A stretch of DNA of 64,000 nucleotides from Paraburkholderia kururiensis (GTDB lineage: Bacteria > Pseudomonadota > Gammaproteobacteria > Burkholderiales > Burkholderiaceae): positions 3,596,001 through 3,660,000 of the forward strand of contig NZ_CP139965.1 in the NCBI RefSeq assembly GCF_034424375.1, given 5' to 3'. The notes beneath the pieces were generated by a model. That model was not told where the DNA came from and made no database searches. It was given only the letters and a program-made list of their open reading frames with translations. The translations under genes and the position numbers were made by a program. Positions 44,709 to 53,854 of the stretch are shown here, piece by piece. Positions within the stretch are counted from its first letter, which is position 1; every line of letters begins with the position of its first letter.

Positions 44709-44730
44709 GCCGTGAGGCATGCCTCACGGC
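44709..44730. other. perfect 22-bp palindrome between tgt and yajC
   Basis: GCCGTGAGGCA joined to its reverse complement, 68 bases after the tgt stop. As RNA it gives a hairpin with a 9-bp stem and CATG loop but no U-run. It may end the tgt message or mark a regulator site. Confidence 0.5.
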
Positions 44731-44808
44731 ACGCCCCCAAGCGCCCGAAGCGGCTTGATTGCCGGGCCAGTTGCCCGCGCCGTCGCGCCACGGGCCGGTG
44801 GTAGAATG

Positions 44809-44817
44809 ACCGGCTCG
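44809..44817 (+). promoter_or_regulatory. possible extended -10 promoter of yajC-secDF
   Basis: TGGTAGAAT fits an extended -10 (TGn plus TAGAAT), 37 bases before the yajC start. No good -35 is present, which is tolerated by extended -10 promoters. Confidence 0.4.
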
Positions 44818-44853
44818 GTTTTTTGGACCGTAAATAAACCTGGAGAGACCAAC

Positions 44854-45183
44854 GTGTCGTTCATTTCGAGTGCTTTCGCACAAGGCGCAGCAGCAGGCGG
44901 CGCGGAATCGAGCCTGATGAGCTTTCTGCCGCTGATCCTGATGTTCGCGGTGCTGTACTTCATCATGATCCGCCCGCAGATGAAGCGTCAGAAGGAGCAT
45001 CGCAACATGCTCGCCGCCATGGCCAAGGGCGACGAAGTCGTCACGAGCGGCGGTATCGTCGGCAAGATCACCAAGGTGGGCGAAGCCTACGTCGGCGTGG
45101 AAGTGGCAGACGGCACGGAAATCACCGTGCAGAAGTCGTCGGTCTCCACCATTCTGCCCAAGGGCACCATCAAGTCGCTGTAA
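44854..45183 (+). CDS. yajC: Sec translocase accessory protein YajC
   Basis: 109 residues from a GTG start (MSFISSAFAQGAAAGG) with GGAGA upstream. One N-terminal membrane helix (LMSFLPLILMFAVLYFIMI) followed by the family motif RPQMKRQKEHRNMLAAMAKG and DEVVTSGGIVGKITKV. YajC joins SecD and SecF in the SecDF-YajC complex that helps SecYEG export. It is followed by secD and secF on the same strand. Confidence 0.95.
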   Translation: MSFISSAFAQGAAAGGAESSLMSFLPLILMFAVLYFIMIRPQMKRQKEHRNMLAAMAKGDEVVTSGGIVGKITKVGEAYVGVEVADGTEITVQKSSVSTILPKGTIKSL

Positions 45184-45324
45184 GCCTGTCGCAGCGCATT
45201 CCGGCGTCCGGCGCGGCTTCGTCGTCAGACACGCTGCCCGCCGGCCGGCCACGAGGTCCGGGAACGCCGGACGTTCCCGCGCCGGACGTTCCCGATCAGG
45301 CAACCCATCCCGTTGGGCCATCCC

Positions 45325-47409
45325 ATGAACCGTTACCCCCTCTGGAAATATGTCGCGATGCTGGTGGCGCTCGTCATCGGCCTCGTGTACACGTTGCCCA
45401 ATTTCTTCGGCGAGGCGCCCGCGGTGCAGGTGTCGAGCGGCAAGGCTACGGTCAAGCTCGATTCCGGCACGCTCTCGCAAGTGGAAGCCGCGCTCGCTTC
45501 GAGCCACATCCAGGCTGACGACGTCACGTTCGACAACTCCGCGAACAACGCCAACATCCGTGTGCGCGTGCGCGACACCGACACGCAGCTGCGCCTGAAA
45601 GACCTGTTGCAAAAGTCGCTCAACGCCGACCCCAACGACCCGCAGTACATCGTCGCGCTGAACCTGCAAAGCGCCTCGCCGCGCTGGCTCACGGCGCTGC
45701 ACGCGCTGCCCATGTACCTCGGCCTCGACCTGCGCGGCGGCGTGCACTTCCTGCTGCAGGTCGACATGGCAGGCGCGCTGAACAAGAAGCTCGATTCGGA
45801 CGCATCCGACGCGCGCACGCTGCTGCGCGACAACAACATCCGCGACGGCGGCGTGAACCGCGTCGGCCAGTCGGTGGTGGTCAGCTTCGCGGACCAGAAC
45901 GTCGCCGAACAGGCTCGCACGCTGCTGTCGCGCAACGGCTCCGAACTGCAGTGGGCCGTACAGCCCGCCGCGAGCGGCGGCTTCCAGGTGGTGGGCACCT
46001 TCACGCCCGCGGTCCAGAAGACTGTGCAGGACGCGGCCATCAAGCAGAACATCACCACGCTGCATAACCGCGTCAACGAACTGGGCGTAGCCGAGCCGGT
46101 CATCCAGCAGCAAGGCGCCGACCGCATCGTGGTCGAGCTGCCCGGCGTGCAAGACACGGCGAAGGCGAAGGACATCATCGGCCGCACGGCAACGCTCGAA
46201 GCGCGCCTTGCCGACCCGCTCGGCCTGCATCCGGACCCGAACGCGCCCGTGCCGCCCGGCGACGAACTCTTCACGCAGGGCAACCAGGCGCCGGTGCTCT
46301 TGAGAAAGCAGGTGATCTTCACGGGCGACCGCATCATCGACGCCTCGGCGGGCTTCGACGAGCACCAGCGTCCCTCGGTGAACATCCGCCTCGACTCGGC
46401 GGGCGGCCGCGCGGTGGCCAGCGTCTCGCGCGACAACATCGGCAAGCCGATGGCGATGGTGCTGTTCGAGAAGGGCAAGGGCGAAGTGCTCACGGTGGCG
46501 ACGATCCAGTCCGAACTCGGCGACCGCTTCCAGATTACCGGCCAGCCCACGCCGCAGGCCGCCACCGACCTCGCGCTGCTGCTGCGCGCCGGCTCGCTCG
46601 CCGCCCCCATGGACATCATCGAAGAACGCACGGTCGGCCCGAGCCTCGGCGCCGACAACATCAAGAAGGGCTTCGACTCGGTGGTCTACGGCTTCGCGGC
46701 CATCGCCGCGTTCATGGTCGTCTACTACATGCTGTTCGGCGCCATTTCGGTGATCGCGCTCTCGGTGAACCTGCTGTTGCTGGTGGCTGTGCTGTCGATG
46801 ATGCAGGCCACGCTCACGCTGCCGGGCATCGCGGCTATTGCGCTGGCACTCGGTATGGCCATCGACGCCAACGTGCTCATCAACGAGCGCGTGCGCGAAG
46901 AACTGCGCAACGGCGCGCCGCCGCAGCTCGCTATCCAGAACGGCTACCAGCACGCATGGGCCACGATTCTCGACTCGAACGTGACCACGCTGATTGCAGG
47001 CCTCGCGCTGCTCGCGTTCGGCTCCGGCCCGGTGCGCGGCTTTGCCGTCGTGCACTGCATCGGCATTCTCACGTCGATGTTCTCCGCGGTGTTCTTCTCG
47101 CGCGGTCTCGTGAACCTCTGGTACGGCGGCAAGAAGAAGCTCAAGTCGCTGGCCATCGGCCAGGTGTGGCGCCCCGAAGGGGCAGGTGCCGGCGCGGCCG
47201 GTGCGGCCTTCGCGCCGCCCATGCCGTCACTCACCGACAGCAGCGAGGACAGCGAAGCCGCCAGCAGCACGGCACGCGCCGCGTCGGGCGCAGCAAACGC
47301 GGCGAACCGCCAGAAGGCGCAGGCACGTACCGGCAAGCCGGTGGTGCGGCGCCGTTCGGGTCCGGGCAGTTCCGGCCCGAACTCAGGCAAACCGGGCTCG
47401 TCCCGCTAA
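45325..47409 (+). CDS. secD: protein translocase subunit SecD
   Basis: 694 residues from MNRYPLWKYVAMLVALVIGL. First membrane helix at the N terminus, then the periplasmic P1 domain with GLDLRGGVHFLLQVD and ITTLHNRVNELGVAEPVI, then five further helices with GMAIDANVLINERVREEL near the proton path. SecDF uses the proton gradient to pull exported chains out. Compared with E. coli SecD (615 residues) it has a C-terminal tail of roughly 75 residues rich in Ala, Ser, Gly and Arg that looks disordered and cytoplasmic. Confidence 0.97.
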   Translation: MNRYPLWKYVAMLVALVIGLVYTLPNFFGEAPAVQVSSGKATVKLDSGTLSQVEAALASSHIQADDVTFDNSANNANIRVRVRDTDTQLRLKDLLQKSLNADPNDPQYIVALNLQSASPRWLTALHALPMYLGLDLRGGVHFLLQVDMAGALNKKLDSDASDARTLLRDNNIRDGGVNRVGQSVVVSFADQNVAEQARTLLSRNGSELQWAVQPAASGGFQVVGTFTPAVQKTVQDAAIKQNITTLHNRVNELGVAEPVIQQQGADRIVVELPGVQDTAKAKDIIGRTATLEARLADPLGLHPDPNAPVPPGDELFTQGNQAPVLLRKQVIFTGDRIIDASAGFDEHQRPSVNIRLDSAGGRAVASVSRDNIGKPMAMVLFEKGKGEVLTVATIQSELGDRFQITGQPTPQAATDLALLLRAGSLAAPMDIIEERTVGPSLGADNIKKGFDSVVYGFAAIAAFMVVYYMLFGAISVIALSVNLLLLVAVLSMMQATLTLPGIAAIALALGMAIDANVLINERVREELRNGAPPQLAIQNGYQHAWATILDSNVTTLIAGLALLAFGSGPVRGFAVVHCIGILTSMFSAVFFSRGLVNLWYGGKKKLKSLAIGQVWRPEGAGAGAAGAAFAPPMPSLTDSSEDSEAASSTARAASGAANAANRQKAQARTGKPVVRRRSGPGSSGPNSGKPGSSR

Positions 47410-47424
47410 GGCCCGGAGAAGACC

Positions 47425-48375
47425 ATGGAATTTTTCCGCATCCGTAAAGACATTCCGTTCATGCAGCGCGCGTTGCTCTTCAACGCGATCTCGCTCGTGA
47501 CCTTCATCGCCGCCGTGTTCTTCCTGCTGCATCGCGGCCTGCACCTCTCGATCGAGTTCACGGGCGGTACCGTGATCGAGGTCCAGTATCCGCAGGCCGT
47601 GGACCTGGAGCCGGTGCGCGGCACGCTCGAGAAGATCGGCTACAGCGACGCGCAGGTGCAGAACTTCGGCACCTCGCGCGACGTGCTGATCCGCCTGCCG
47701 GTCAAGCAAGGGCTTTCGTCGGCGCAGCAGAGCGACCAGGTGATGTCGGCGCTCAAGGGGCAAAACGCGCAGGTGCAATTGCAGCGCGTGGAGTTCGTGG
47801 GCCCGCAGGTCGGTAAGGAGCTGGCCACCGACGGCCTGCTCGCGCTCGCCTGCGTGGTGGCCGGCATCGTGATCTACCTGTCGTTCCGCTTCGAGTGGAA
47901 GTACGCCGTGGCGGGCATCATCGCGAACCTGCACGACGTCGTGATCATTCTCGGCTTCTTCGCGTTCTTCCAGTGGGAGTTCTCGCTCTCCGTGCTGGCC
48001 GCGGTGCTCGCCGTGCTGGGCTACTCGGTGAACGAATCGGTCGTTATCTTCGACCGGATTCGCGAGACGTTCCGGCGCGAGCGCAAGATGAGCGTGATCG
48101 AAGTCATCAACCACGCCATCACGAGCACCATGTCGCGAACCATCATCACGCACGGCTGCACGCAGATGATGGTGCTCTCGATGTTCCTCTTCGGCGGCCC
48201 CACGCTGCACTACTTCGCGCTGGCGCTCACGGTGGGCATTCTGTTCGGCATCTACTCGTCCGTGTTCGTGGCGGCGGCGCTCGCCATGTGGCTCGGCGTG
48301 AAGCGAGAAGACCTCGTCAAGGAACGGCGCGAGCGGCACGACCCGAACGATCCGAACGCGGGTGCGCAGGTGTAA
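47425..48375 (+). CDS. secF: protein translocase subunit SecF
   Basis: 316 residues. MEFFRIRKDIPFMQRALLFN leads into the first helix; the periplasmic loop has LSIEFTGGTVIEVQYP; the later helices show AVLGYSVNESVVIFDRIRET and SRTIITHGCTQMMVLSMFLF, the paired SecF motifs. It is 15 bases from secD, so clearly in the same operon, and is followed by a strong bidirectional terminator. Confidence 0.98.
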   Translation: MEFFRIRKDIPFMQRALLFNAISLVTFIAAVFFLLHRGLHLSIEFTGGTVIEVQYPQAVDLEPVRGTLEKIGYSDAQVQNFGTSRDVLIRLPVKQGLSSAQQSDQVMSALKGQNAQVQLQRVEFVGPQVGKELATDGLLALACVVAGIVIYLSFRFEWKYAVAGIIANLHDVVIILGFFAFFQWEFSLSVLAAVLAVLGYSVNESVVIFDRIRETFRRERKMSVIEVINHAITSTMSRTIITHGCTQMMVLSMFLFGGPTLHYFALALTVGILFGIYSSVFVAAALAMWLGVKREDLVKERRERHDPNDPNAGAQV

Positions 48376-48417
48376 TGCACTTGCCGCCGTAAGCGCATAA
48401 AAGCAGTCGGCGTAAAA

Positions 48418-48449
48418 ACGAAGGCCGGTTCGAAAGAACCGGCCTTCGT
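48418..48449. terminator. bidirectional intrinsic terminator between secF and the transporter
   Basis: A 14-bp perfect stem (ACGAAGGCCGGTTC / GAACCGGCCTTCGT, GAAA loop). Flanked by AAAA on the left and CTTTT on the right, it can end transcription from both sides. Confidence 0.85.
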
Positions 48450-48512
48450 GCTTTTAAGGCGCCCGCCGTGGCACGCCGCCACGACGGACCACGTCCTCGA
48501 CTTGATGCTCGT

Positions 48513-49803
48513 CTACCGAAACTGCAGCTTGCGCCGCGCCGCGATCAACGCAGCAATGCTCAATGCCGCAGCAAGCATCACGTAGAACGCGGGCGCCACC
48601 TTCGTGCCGGTCGCGCGAATCAGCCACGCGATGATGAACGGCCCGAACCCGCCGAAGACGGTCACCGCGACGTTATAGGCGAGCGACATGCCGGTGGTGC
48701 GCGTCTGTACCGGAAATATCTCGGACAGCAGCCCCGGCAGCGACGCGAAGTAGCCCGTCATCAGCAAGCCGAACACGGCCTCGATGACGAGCAGCGTGCC
48801 GAAGCCGGGATGGGCGACCAGCCAGGCGAAGCCCGGCAGGATCAGGACGAAGAGCAACACGGCCGAGGCGAGCATGAGCCGCGTGCGGCCATGCACGTCC
48901 GAGAAGTGCCCGAACACGGGCGCGAGCACGAGCTGGATCACGCCCACGAGCATGATAGCCGCGAACGACACCGACGGCGACAGCCCCAACTGCTTCACGC
49001 CGTAAGTGGGCATGAAAAGCACGAGGTACGTCGCGACGGTGCCGAGCACCACCGCGCCCATCGCGATCAGAAGGCGCAGCTTCTGCGAGGCGAACGTGTC
49101 GCGCAACGGTGTAGGGGTGGTTTCGGCGGCGAGGAACTCGGGTGTCTCGTCAAGGCGCGAGCGGATGTACCACGCCACCGGGCCGATCAAGAGTCCGAAG
49201 ACGAACGGCACGCGCCAGCCCCAGGCGTCCATCTGCTGCGGCGTGAGCGCGCCGGAGAGGAACGTGCCGAAGGTAGCCGCAAGCAGCGTCGTGAGACCCT
49301 GGCTCGCGATCTGCCAGCTCGCATAGAAACCGCGCCGCGCGGGCACGTGCTCGGCGAGAAACGCGGTGGCGCTGCCGAACTCGCCGCCGGCCGAAAAGCC
49401 CTGCACCAGACGCGCCAGCACGAGCACGATGGGCGCAGCCACGCCAATCGACGCATAACCGGGCAGCACCGCGATCACGAGCGTGCCCGCCATCATCAGC
49501 AGGATGGAAAGCGTGAGCGCCGCCTTGCGTCCGCGCAGGTCCGCATAGGCGCCCAGCACGATGGCACCGAGCGGCCGCATGAAGAACGACACACGACACG
49601 CCGAAGGTGCCGAGCGTGAGCAGCAGCGAAACCGTATCGTTGCCGGCGGGAAAGAAGAGCCGCGAGATGACGACCGCAAAAAAGCCGTAGACGACGAGAT
49701 CGAACCATTCCAGCGCGTTGCCGATGGATGCCGCCACGATCAGCCGCCAGGAGCGGCTACCGGTGGCGACAGCCGGCGGGATTGCCGTCATGCCTCTGTT
49801 CAT
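48513..49803 (-). pseudogene. MFS transporter, metabolite:H+ symporter family, broken by a 7-bp duplication
   Basis: The first ~70 codons run from 49803 (SD GGAGG; MNRGMTAIPP, then ASIGNALEWFDLVVYGFFAV) to GTFGVS; the remaining ~355 codons continue in another frame (FFMRPLGAIVLGAYADLRGR, then FSAGGEFGSATAFLAEHVPA) to 48513. The frames meet at two tandem copies of ACGACAC (plus strand 49586-49599). Removing one copy restores a continuous frame of 427 residues, right for the MHS family (proline/betaine, shikimate, citrate and related carriers). All twelve helices appear recoverable, so the break is recent, or a sequencing or assembly fault. Substrate unknown. Confidence 0.85.
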
Positions 49804-49997
49804 CGCAACCTCCGTGTGTGTGTCGTTCTAGTAGTGACCGGTACTGACCGCCTTCTTTGCTGCTCCGTGGTTTGCAGCCGCTCGATTTGCAGCTTCCATG
49901 CCCGCGCACTTGCGGCGCGCGCCTGTGTGGTTCGTTCCGCTCGTGCCGTCGGCTCAAACGCGGGGCCGCTCGCCAACAGCGCCGCCCCGCGCGATGC

Positions 49998-50585
49998 CTA
50001 TTGCTTGATGCCTTCGGCCTGAATGTGCAGCGTCGTCTGCATGCTGAAGCCGTAGTCCCTGCCGAACGCGAGGCCATAGTCCGAGCGGTCGAACGTGGCG
50101 CTCGCCTCCACGCCGCAGACCTCGCGCTTGTACAACGGGTGCGGCATGCACTTGAACGACTCGATCTTCAGCGCGAGCGGCTTCGTTACGCCGTGCAGCG
50201 TGAAATCGCCATCCACTTCCACGGGCCGGTCGCCGTCGAAGCGAATCCGCGTGCCCTTGTAGACGGCCTTGGGATATTTCGTGACGTCGAAGAACTCGGC
50301 CTCCTTCAGGTGATCGTCGAGCTTGGTGTTGCCGGTATCGATGGAGGCGACGTCGACGGTCACGTCCACCGTGCCCGTCTTCGCCTGACGGTCCAGCGCG
50401 ACCGTGCCCGAGGTCTTCGTGAACTTCCCGCGCCAGATCGAGAGGCCGCCTAAGTGATCGGCCTCGAAGCTCGGATAGGTGTGGGTGGGGTCCAGCATAT
50501 AGGTGTCGGCGGCGAACACGCCGGCCGAAGCGAACGACAGCGACGCGCCGAGCGCCGCCATGGCAAACCGCTGTGATTTCTTCAA
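49998..50585 (-). CDS. YceI-family periplasmic protein
   Basis: 195 residues from a TTG start with GAGGAGGG upstream. Signal peptide MKKSQRFAMAALGASLSFAS with cleavage after AGVFA. The lipocalin-like YceI fold follows: YMLDPTHTYPSFEADHLGG, DVTVDVASIDTGNTKLDDHL, FFDVTKYPKAVYKGTRIRF and FDRSDYGLAFGRDYGF. YceI proteins bind isoprenoid lipids such as ubiquinone precursors; the role here is by family. Last of three genes (cytochrome b561, yceI, yceI) on this strand. Confidence 0.93.
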   Translation of the reverse strand: MKKSQRFAMAALGASLSFASAGVFAADTYMLDPTHTYPSFEADHLGGLSIWRGKFTKTSGTVALDRQAKTGTVDVTVDVASIDTGNTKLDDHLKEAEFFDVTKYPKAVYKGTRIRFDGDRPVEVDGDFTLHGVTKPLALKIESFKCMPHPLYKREVCGVEASATFDRSDYGLAFGRDYGFSMQTTLHIQAEGIKQ

Positions 50586-50648
50586 GTCCTGCCCTCCTCA
50601 AAGACAATCGACGACACGAAACACCGCGACGCCCAGCAGCAACGCCAC

Positions 50649-51236
50649 CTATTTGCGCGCGGCAACGATGTGAAACTTGATGACCACTTCGTCGGCCACG
50701 GTCGAGGTGTCCTTCCAGTCGCCCGTGCCCACGTCGAACTGCAGGCGGTGAATCGGCAGCGTGCCGTCGAAGACCTGCATCGAGCCTTGCTGTGAATACG
50801 CGACCGGCACCACCACGGTCTGCGACTTGCCCTTGATCGTGAGCTTGCCTGTCACCTTGTACTGGTTGCCGCCCGCCGGCGCGATGGCGCTGGAGACGAA
50901 GGTGGCCTGCGGCCAGGTCTTCGCGTCGAACCAGTCCTTGCCGCGCACCGAGTCGTTGAAGCTTTCGTCGCCCAGGTCGTAGCTGGCCACGTCCACGGTG
51001 AACTGGGCGCTGCCCGCGGCAGGCTTCGCGGGATCGAAGCTGAGCTGCGCGGTGAATTTCCTGAACCGGCCTTCCACCGGCACGTTCATCTGCTTCGAGG
51101 TCGCGGTAATCGAACTCTTCGCGAGATCGACCTGGCTTGCCGCGCCGGTGTCGGCGAGCGCGCGGCCCGGCGCCGCAGCGTTGAGAGAAGCCGCGGCGAA
51201 CACGGCCAGCATGTAGCGATAGAACGAACCCTTCAT
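50649..51236 (-). CDS. YceI-family periplasmic protein, second copy
   Basis: 195 residues from MKGSFYRYMLAVFAAASLNA, a clear signal peptide cleaved near GRALA. YceI domain: SSITATSKQMNVPVEGRFRK, DVASYDLGDESFNDSVRGKD, FDAKTWPQATFVSSAI, and VADEVVIKFHIVAARK at the end. It is only distantly similar to the neighbouring copy. It starts eight bases after the cytochrome b561 gene, the common cybB-yceI pairing. Confidence 0.93.
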   Translation of the reverse strand: MKGSFYRYMLAVFAAASLNAAAPGRALADTGAASQVDLAKSSITATSKQMNVPVEGRFRKFTAQLSFDPAKPAAGSAQFTVDVASYDLGDESFNDSVRGKDWFDAKTWPQATFVSSAIAPAGGNQYKVTGKLTIKGKSQTVVVPVAYSQQGSMQVFDGTLPIHRLQFDVGTGDWKDTSTVADEVVIKFHIVAARK

Positions 51237-51244
51237 GTTTGCCC

Positions 51245-51805
51245 TTATTTGAGGAACGGAATCATGCGCGACAGCAGGCCGTCGCGGTCCAGCCATTGAT
51301 GCTTGATCGCCGCCGCCACGTGCAGCACCACGAGCCCGGCGAGCGAGTAATCGAGCGTGACGTGCACCGTGCGAAACACCGTCTTCAGCACGGGATCGGG
51401 GCCGATCAGCATGGGCAGCTGCACGAGCCCCAGATACACGACCGGCACGTTGGCCGCGGAACTGAACAGATAACCCGAGACCGGAACGGCCACCATCAGC
51501 ACATAGAGCAGCACGTGCACGCCGTGGGCGAGCACGCGTTGCCAGCCCGGCATACGGCGCGGCAGCGGCGGCGCCCGGTGCGTGGCGCGCCAGACGATGC
51601 GCAGCACGGCGAGCGCGAACACCGTCACGCCGATCCACTTGTGCCAGGAGTAATAGCGAAGCTTGGTGGGCGTGAGGCCCGGGATGCCGGTCATCACCCA
51701 GCCGAGCGCGAAGGCACAGACGATGAGAAGTGCGATCAGCCAGTGGAACCCGATTGCCGTGCGGGTGTACGGCTCGGGCGAGCCAAAGTAAGGACGGGAT
51801 GGCAT
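51245..51805 (-). CDS. cytochrome b561 family protein
   Basis: 186 residues, four membrane helices with haem-ligand histidines in TAIGFHWLIALLIV, YYSWHKWIGVTVF, LAHGVHVLLYVLM and LAGLVVLHVAAAIKHQWLD. The family moves electrons between quinol and periplasmic acceptors. Clustered with two yceI genes whose products may bind quinones, which suggests a small periplasmic redox unit. Confidence 0.94.
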   Translation of the reverse strand: MPSRPYFGSPEPYTRTAIGFHWLIALLIVCAFALGWVMTGIPGLTPTKLRYYSWHKWIGVTVFALAVLRIVWRATHRAPPLPRRMPGWQRVLAHGVHVLLYVLMVAVPVSGYLFSSAANVPVVYLGLVQLPMLIGPDPVLKTVFRTVHVTLDYSLAGLVVLHVAAAIKHQWLDRDGLLSRMIPFLK

Positions 51806-52377
51806 GACGATCCGGACGCTAACGCATTACGTTCAACGTGGCAGCCGGCGCGCTTATTCCGTCCGTCAGGCAAAATGCGGAGCGCGAAGGCCGCCGCTCA
51901 TGCCGCGCTGGCGTCCGGGGAAGCGAGGACACCACGCAGCCCTGCAAACGGCGAATGACCCGGTACGGTACGAAAAGCTTCCGCAGAAAGCGGCCGCGGA
52001 AACAGCGGACAACAGCCGGGGATGTCAAGGCCGCCATGCTACTCCAGCCCGGCGCCGTCCGGCATGAAGACTCGCAGACCGGCACAACGGAACGAAAAGA
52101 GCGCGCGAGGGTCGATATTCCGGCATTCGGCACGGTCCGGCGCCCGCCGCTTCGCCCGGCCCGCCGCGCTCGCCGCCGCAGCCTTGATGTGCGTGGCAGC
52201 AGGCGGGTTTGGTAACATGGTGGCGCCTTCTGGACCGTCCAGCCGGTCTGTAACGCGACACGGCGCCCCGCACGGCCAGTTTCGATGCGGGGCTCCTCGC
52301 AGACGATCAGGCCATCCCGCCCACTTGGGCCCTTCAGGCCGGTCAAACCGCTTAGGCCGTTTATCCAGCACGCCCAC
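51806..52377. other. gap upstream of the pqi operon
   Basis: 572 bases between divergent units. An open frame (52022-52396, plus) has a short hydrophobic run (PAALAAAALMCVAAGG) but no SD and an Arg/Ser/Pro-rich remainder, so it is not called. I found no convincing promoter for pqiA or the cytochrome gene. Confidence 0.4.
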
Positions 52378-53142
52378 ATGGAACGAGACAATCTGATCGC
52401 ATGTCACGAGTGCGACGCGCTGTTCCGCAAGCCGCTGCTGCGCGCCCGGCTCACCGCGCGCTGCCCGCGCTGCGGCGCCGTGCTCTATCACGGCTCGTCC
52501 GCGCAACTGGACCGCATCTGCGCGATGACGCTCGGTGCGCTCATCACGTTCATCATTGCCCAGTCGTTTCCGATCCTCGAACTCGACGCGAACGGCGTCA
52601 CCTCTCGCTCCAGCCTGTTCGGCGCGCTGGTCGTGCTGTGGGAAGAGCACATGGAGCTCGTCGCCGTGATGGTGTTCTGCTCCACGATCCTGTTCCCGCT
52701 GACCGAGCTGGTCGCCCTGCTCTACGTGCTGCTGCCCGTGCGCCAGGGCCACGTGCCACCGGGCTTCAACCGCGTGCTGCGCGCCATCCAGTTCGTGCGG
52801 CCCTGGGGGATGATCGAGGTCTTCATGCTGGGCGTGCTCGTCACCATCGTGAAGATGGTGAGCCTCGCGCGCGTGATTCCCGACGTCGCGCTGTTCGGCT
52901 TCGGCGCGCTCACGCTGATGTCCACCGTGGTCGTGACCTTCGATTCGCGCACGCTCTGGGACATCGCCGACGAACTGCGCGCCCGCCACGGCTCGAGCCA
53001 GCGCGGGCGGGTGAGGCCATCGCGGCCGTCGGGCGGTCGCCACGGCGGCAGTCCTGGCGGCAAATCGGGCAAAAAAGCGAGCGGCAGCGCGGGCGCCGTG
53101 CCCGGCCGCCGTCCCGCCGCGCTCGCAGCGCGCAAGGACTGA
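52378..53142 (+). CDS. PqiA-like membrane protein, first half
   Basis: 254 residues from MERDNLIACHECDALFRKPL. A zinc-ribbon (CHEC ... CPRCG) is followed by four membrane helices (LGALITFIIAQSFPILELDA; ELVAVMVFCSTILFPLTELV; and two more around MIEVFMLGVLVTIVKMVSLA). This corresponds to one of the two homologous halves of E. coli PqiA (417 residues). The C-terminal ~45 residues are basic and Gly/Ser-rich. PqiA is the inner membrane part of a lipid-transport system with PqiB and PqiC. Confidence 0.9.
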   Translation: MERDNLIACHECDALFRKPLLRARLTARCPRCGAVLYHGSSAQLDRICAMTLGALITFIIAQSFPILELDANGVTSRSSLFGALVVLWEEHMELVAVMVFCSTILFPLTELVALLYVLLPVRQGHVPPGFNRVLRAIQFVRPWGMIEVFMLGVLVTIVKMVSLARVIPDVALFGFGALTLMSTVVVTFDSRTLWDIADELRARHGSSQRGRVRPSRPSGGRHGGSPGGKSGKKASGSAGAVPGRRPAALAARKD

Positions 53143-53149
53143 CGCCGCG

Positions 53150-53854
53150 ATGAAATACGTCACGGCCAGGCGTGCCGGCCTCGTTTCGTGCCATGCGTGC
53201 GGGCGCGTGCAGCCCTGGCTGCGCTCCGTCGGCAAACAGCATTGCTCGCGCTGCGACGCGGTGCTGCACCGGCGCAATCCCGACAGCCTCATGCGCACCT
53301 GGGCGCTGCTCGCCGCCGCCGCTATCCTCTACATTCCGGCCAACCTGCTGCCCATCATGCATACGTCCTCGCTCGTAGGCAGCGACGACAACACGATCAT
53401 GAGCGGCGTGGTCTACTTCTGGACCTCGGGCGAATGGCCGCTCGCCGTAATCGTGTTCGTGGCGAGCATCGTGGTGCCCATGCTCAAGCTGTCGGTGCTC
53501 ACGCTGCTCACGCTCACCGCGCAGCGCCGCTCCGCGTGGCGGCCCAACGAACGCGTGCGGCTCTACCGCATCGTCGAGTTCATCGGTCGATGGTCGATGC
53601 TGGACGTCTTCGTGGTCACCATGACCGTGGCGCTGGTGCGCTTCCAGTCGCTGGCGGTCATTACGGCGGGGCCCGGCGCGCTGGCATTCGGCTCGGTCGT
53701 GATTCTCACCATGATCGCCTCGATGCAGTTCGACCCGCGCCTGATCTGGGACGCGGTCGAGGAAGACGGGCCGTGGGCGGGCTCAGTGTCGTCCGCGCCG
53801 GCCTCGCCAACCAAAAACAAACAATCACCCTCACCAGAGGATCCTGCTTCATGA
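53150..53854 (+). CDS. PqiA-like membrane protein, second half
   Basis: 234 residues, seven bases after the first half. It again begins with a zinc-ribbon (CHACGRVQPW ... CSRCD) and has four helices (LMRTWALLAAAAILYIPANL; PLAVIVFVASIVVPMLKLSV; and later ones), plus GRWSMLDVFVVTMTVALVRF. The two genes together correspond to a full PqiA. Its stop overlaps the pqiB start as ATGA, so translation is coupled. Confidence 0.9.
   Translation: MKYVTARRAGLVSCHACGRVQPWLRSVGKQHCSRCDAVLHRRNPDSLMRTWALLAAAAILYIPANLLPIMHTSSLVGSDDNTIMSGVVYFWTSGEWPLAVIVFVASIVVPMLKLSVLTLLTLTAQRRSAWRPNERVRLYRIVEFIGRWSMLDVFVVTMTVALVRFQSLAVITAGPGALAFGSVVILTMIASMQFDPRLIWDAVEEDGPWAGSVSSAPASPTKNKQSPSPEDPAS

Noticed and set aside
43441..47055. 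A 1204-codon open frame antisense to tgt, yajC and secD
   Set aside because: Shadow of GC-rich genes; no motif, and all three plus-strand genes are certain.
52022..52396. Small secreted protein upstream of pqiA
   Set aside because: Has a short hydrophobic run but no SD, a very basic N terminus and a low-complexity remainder overlapping pqiA.
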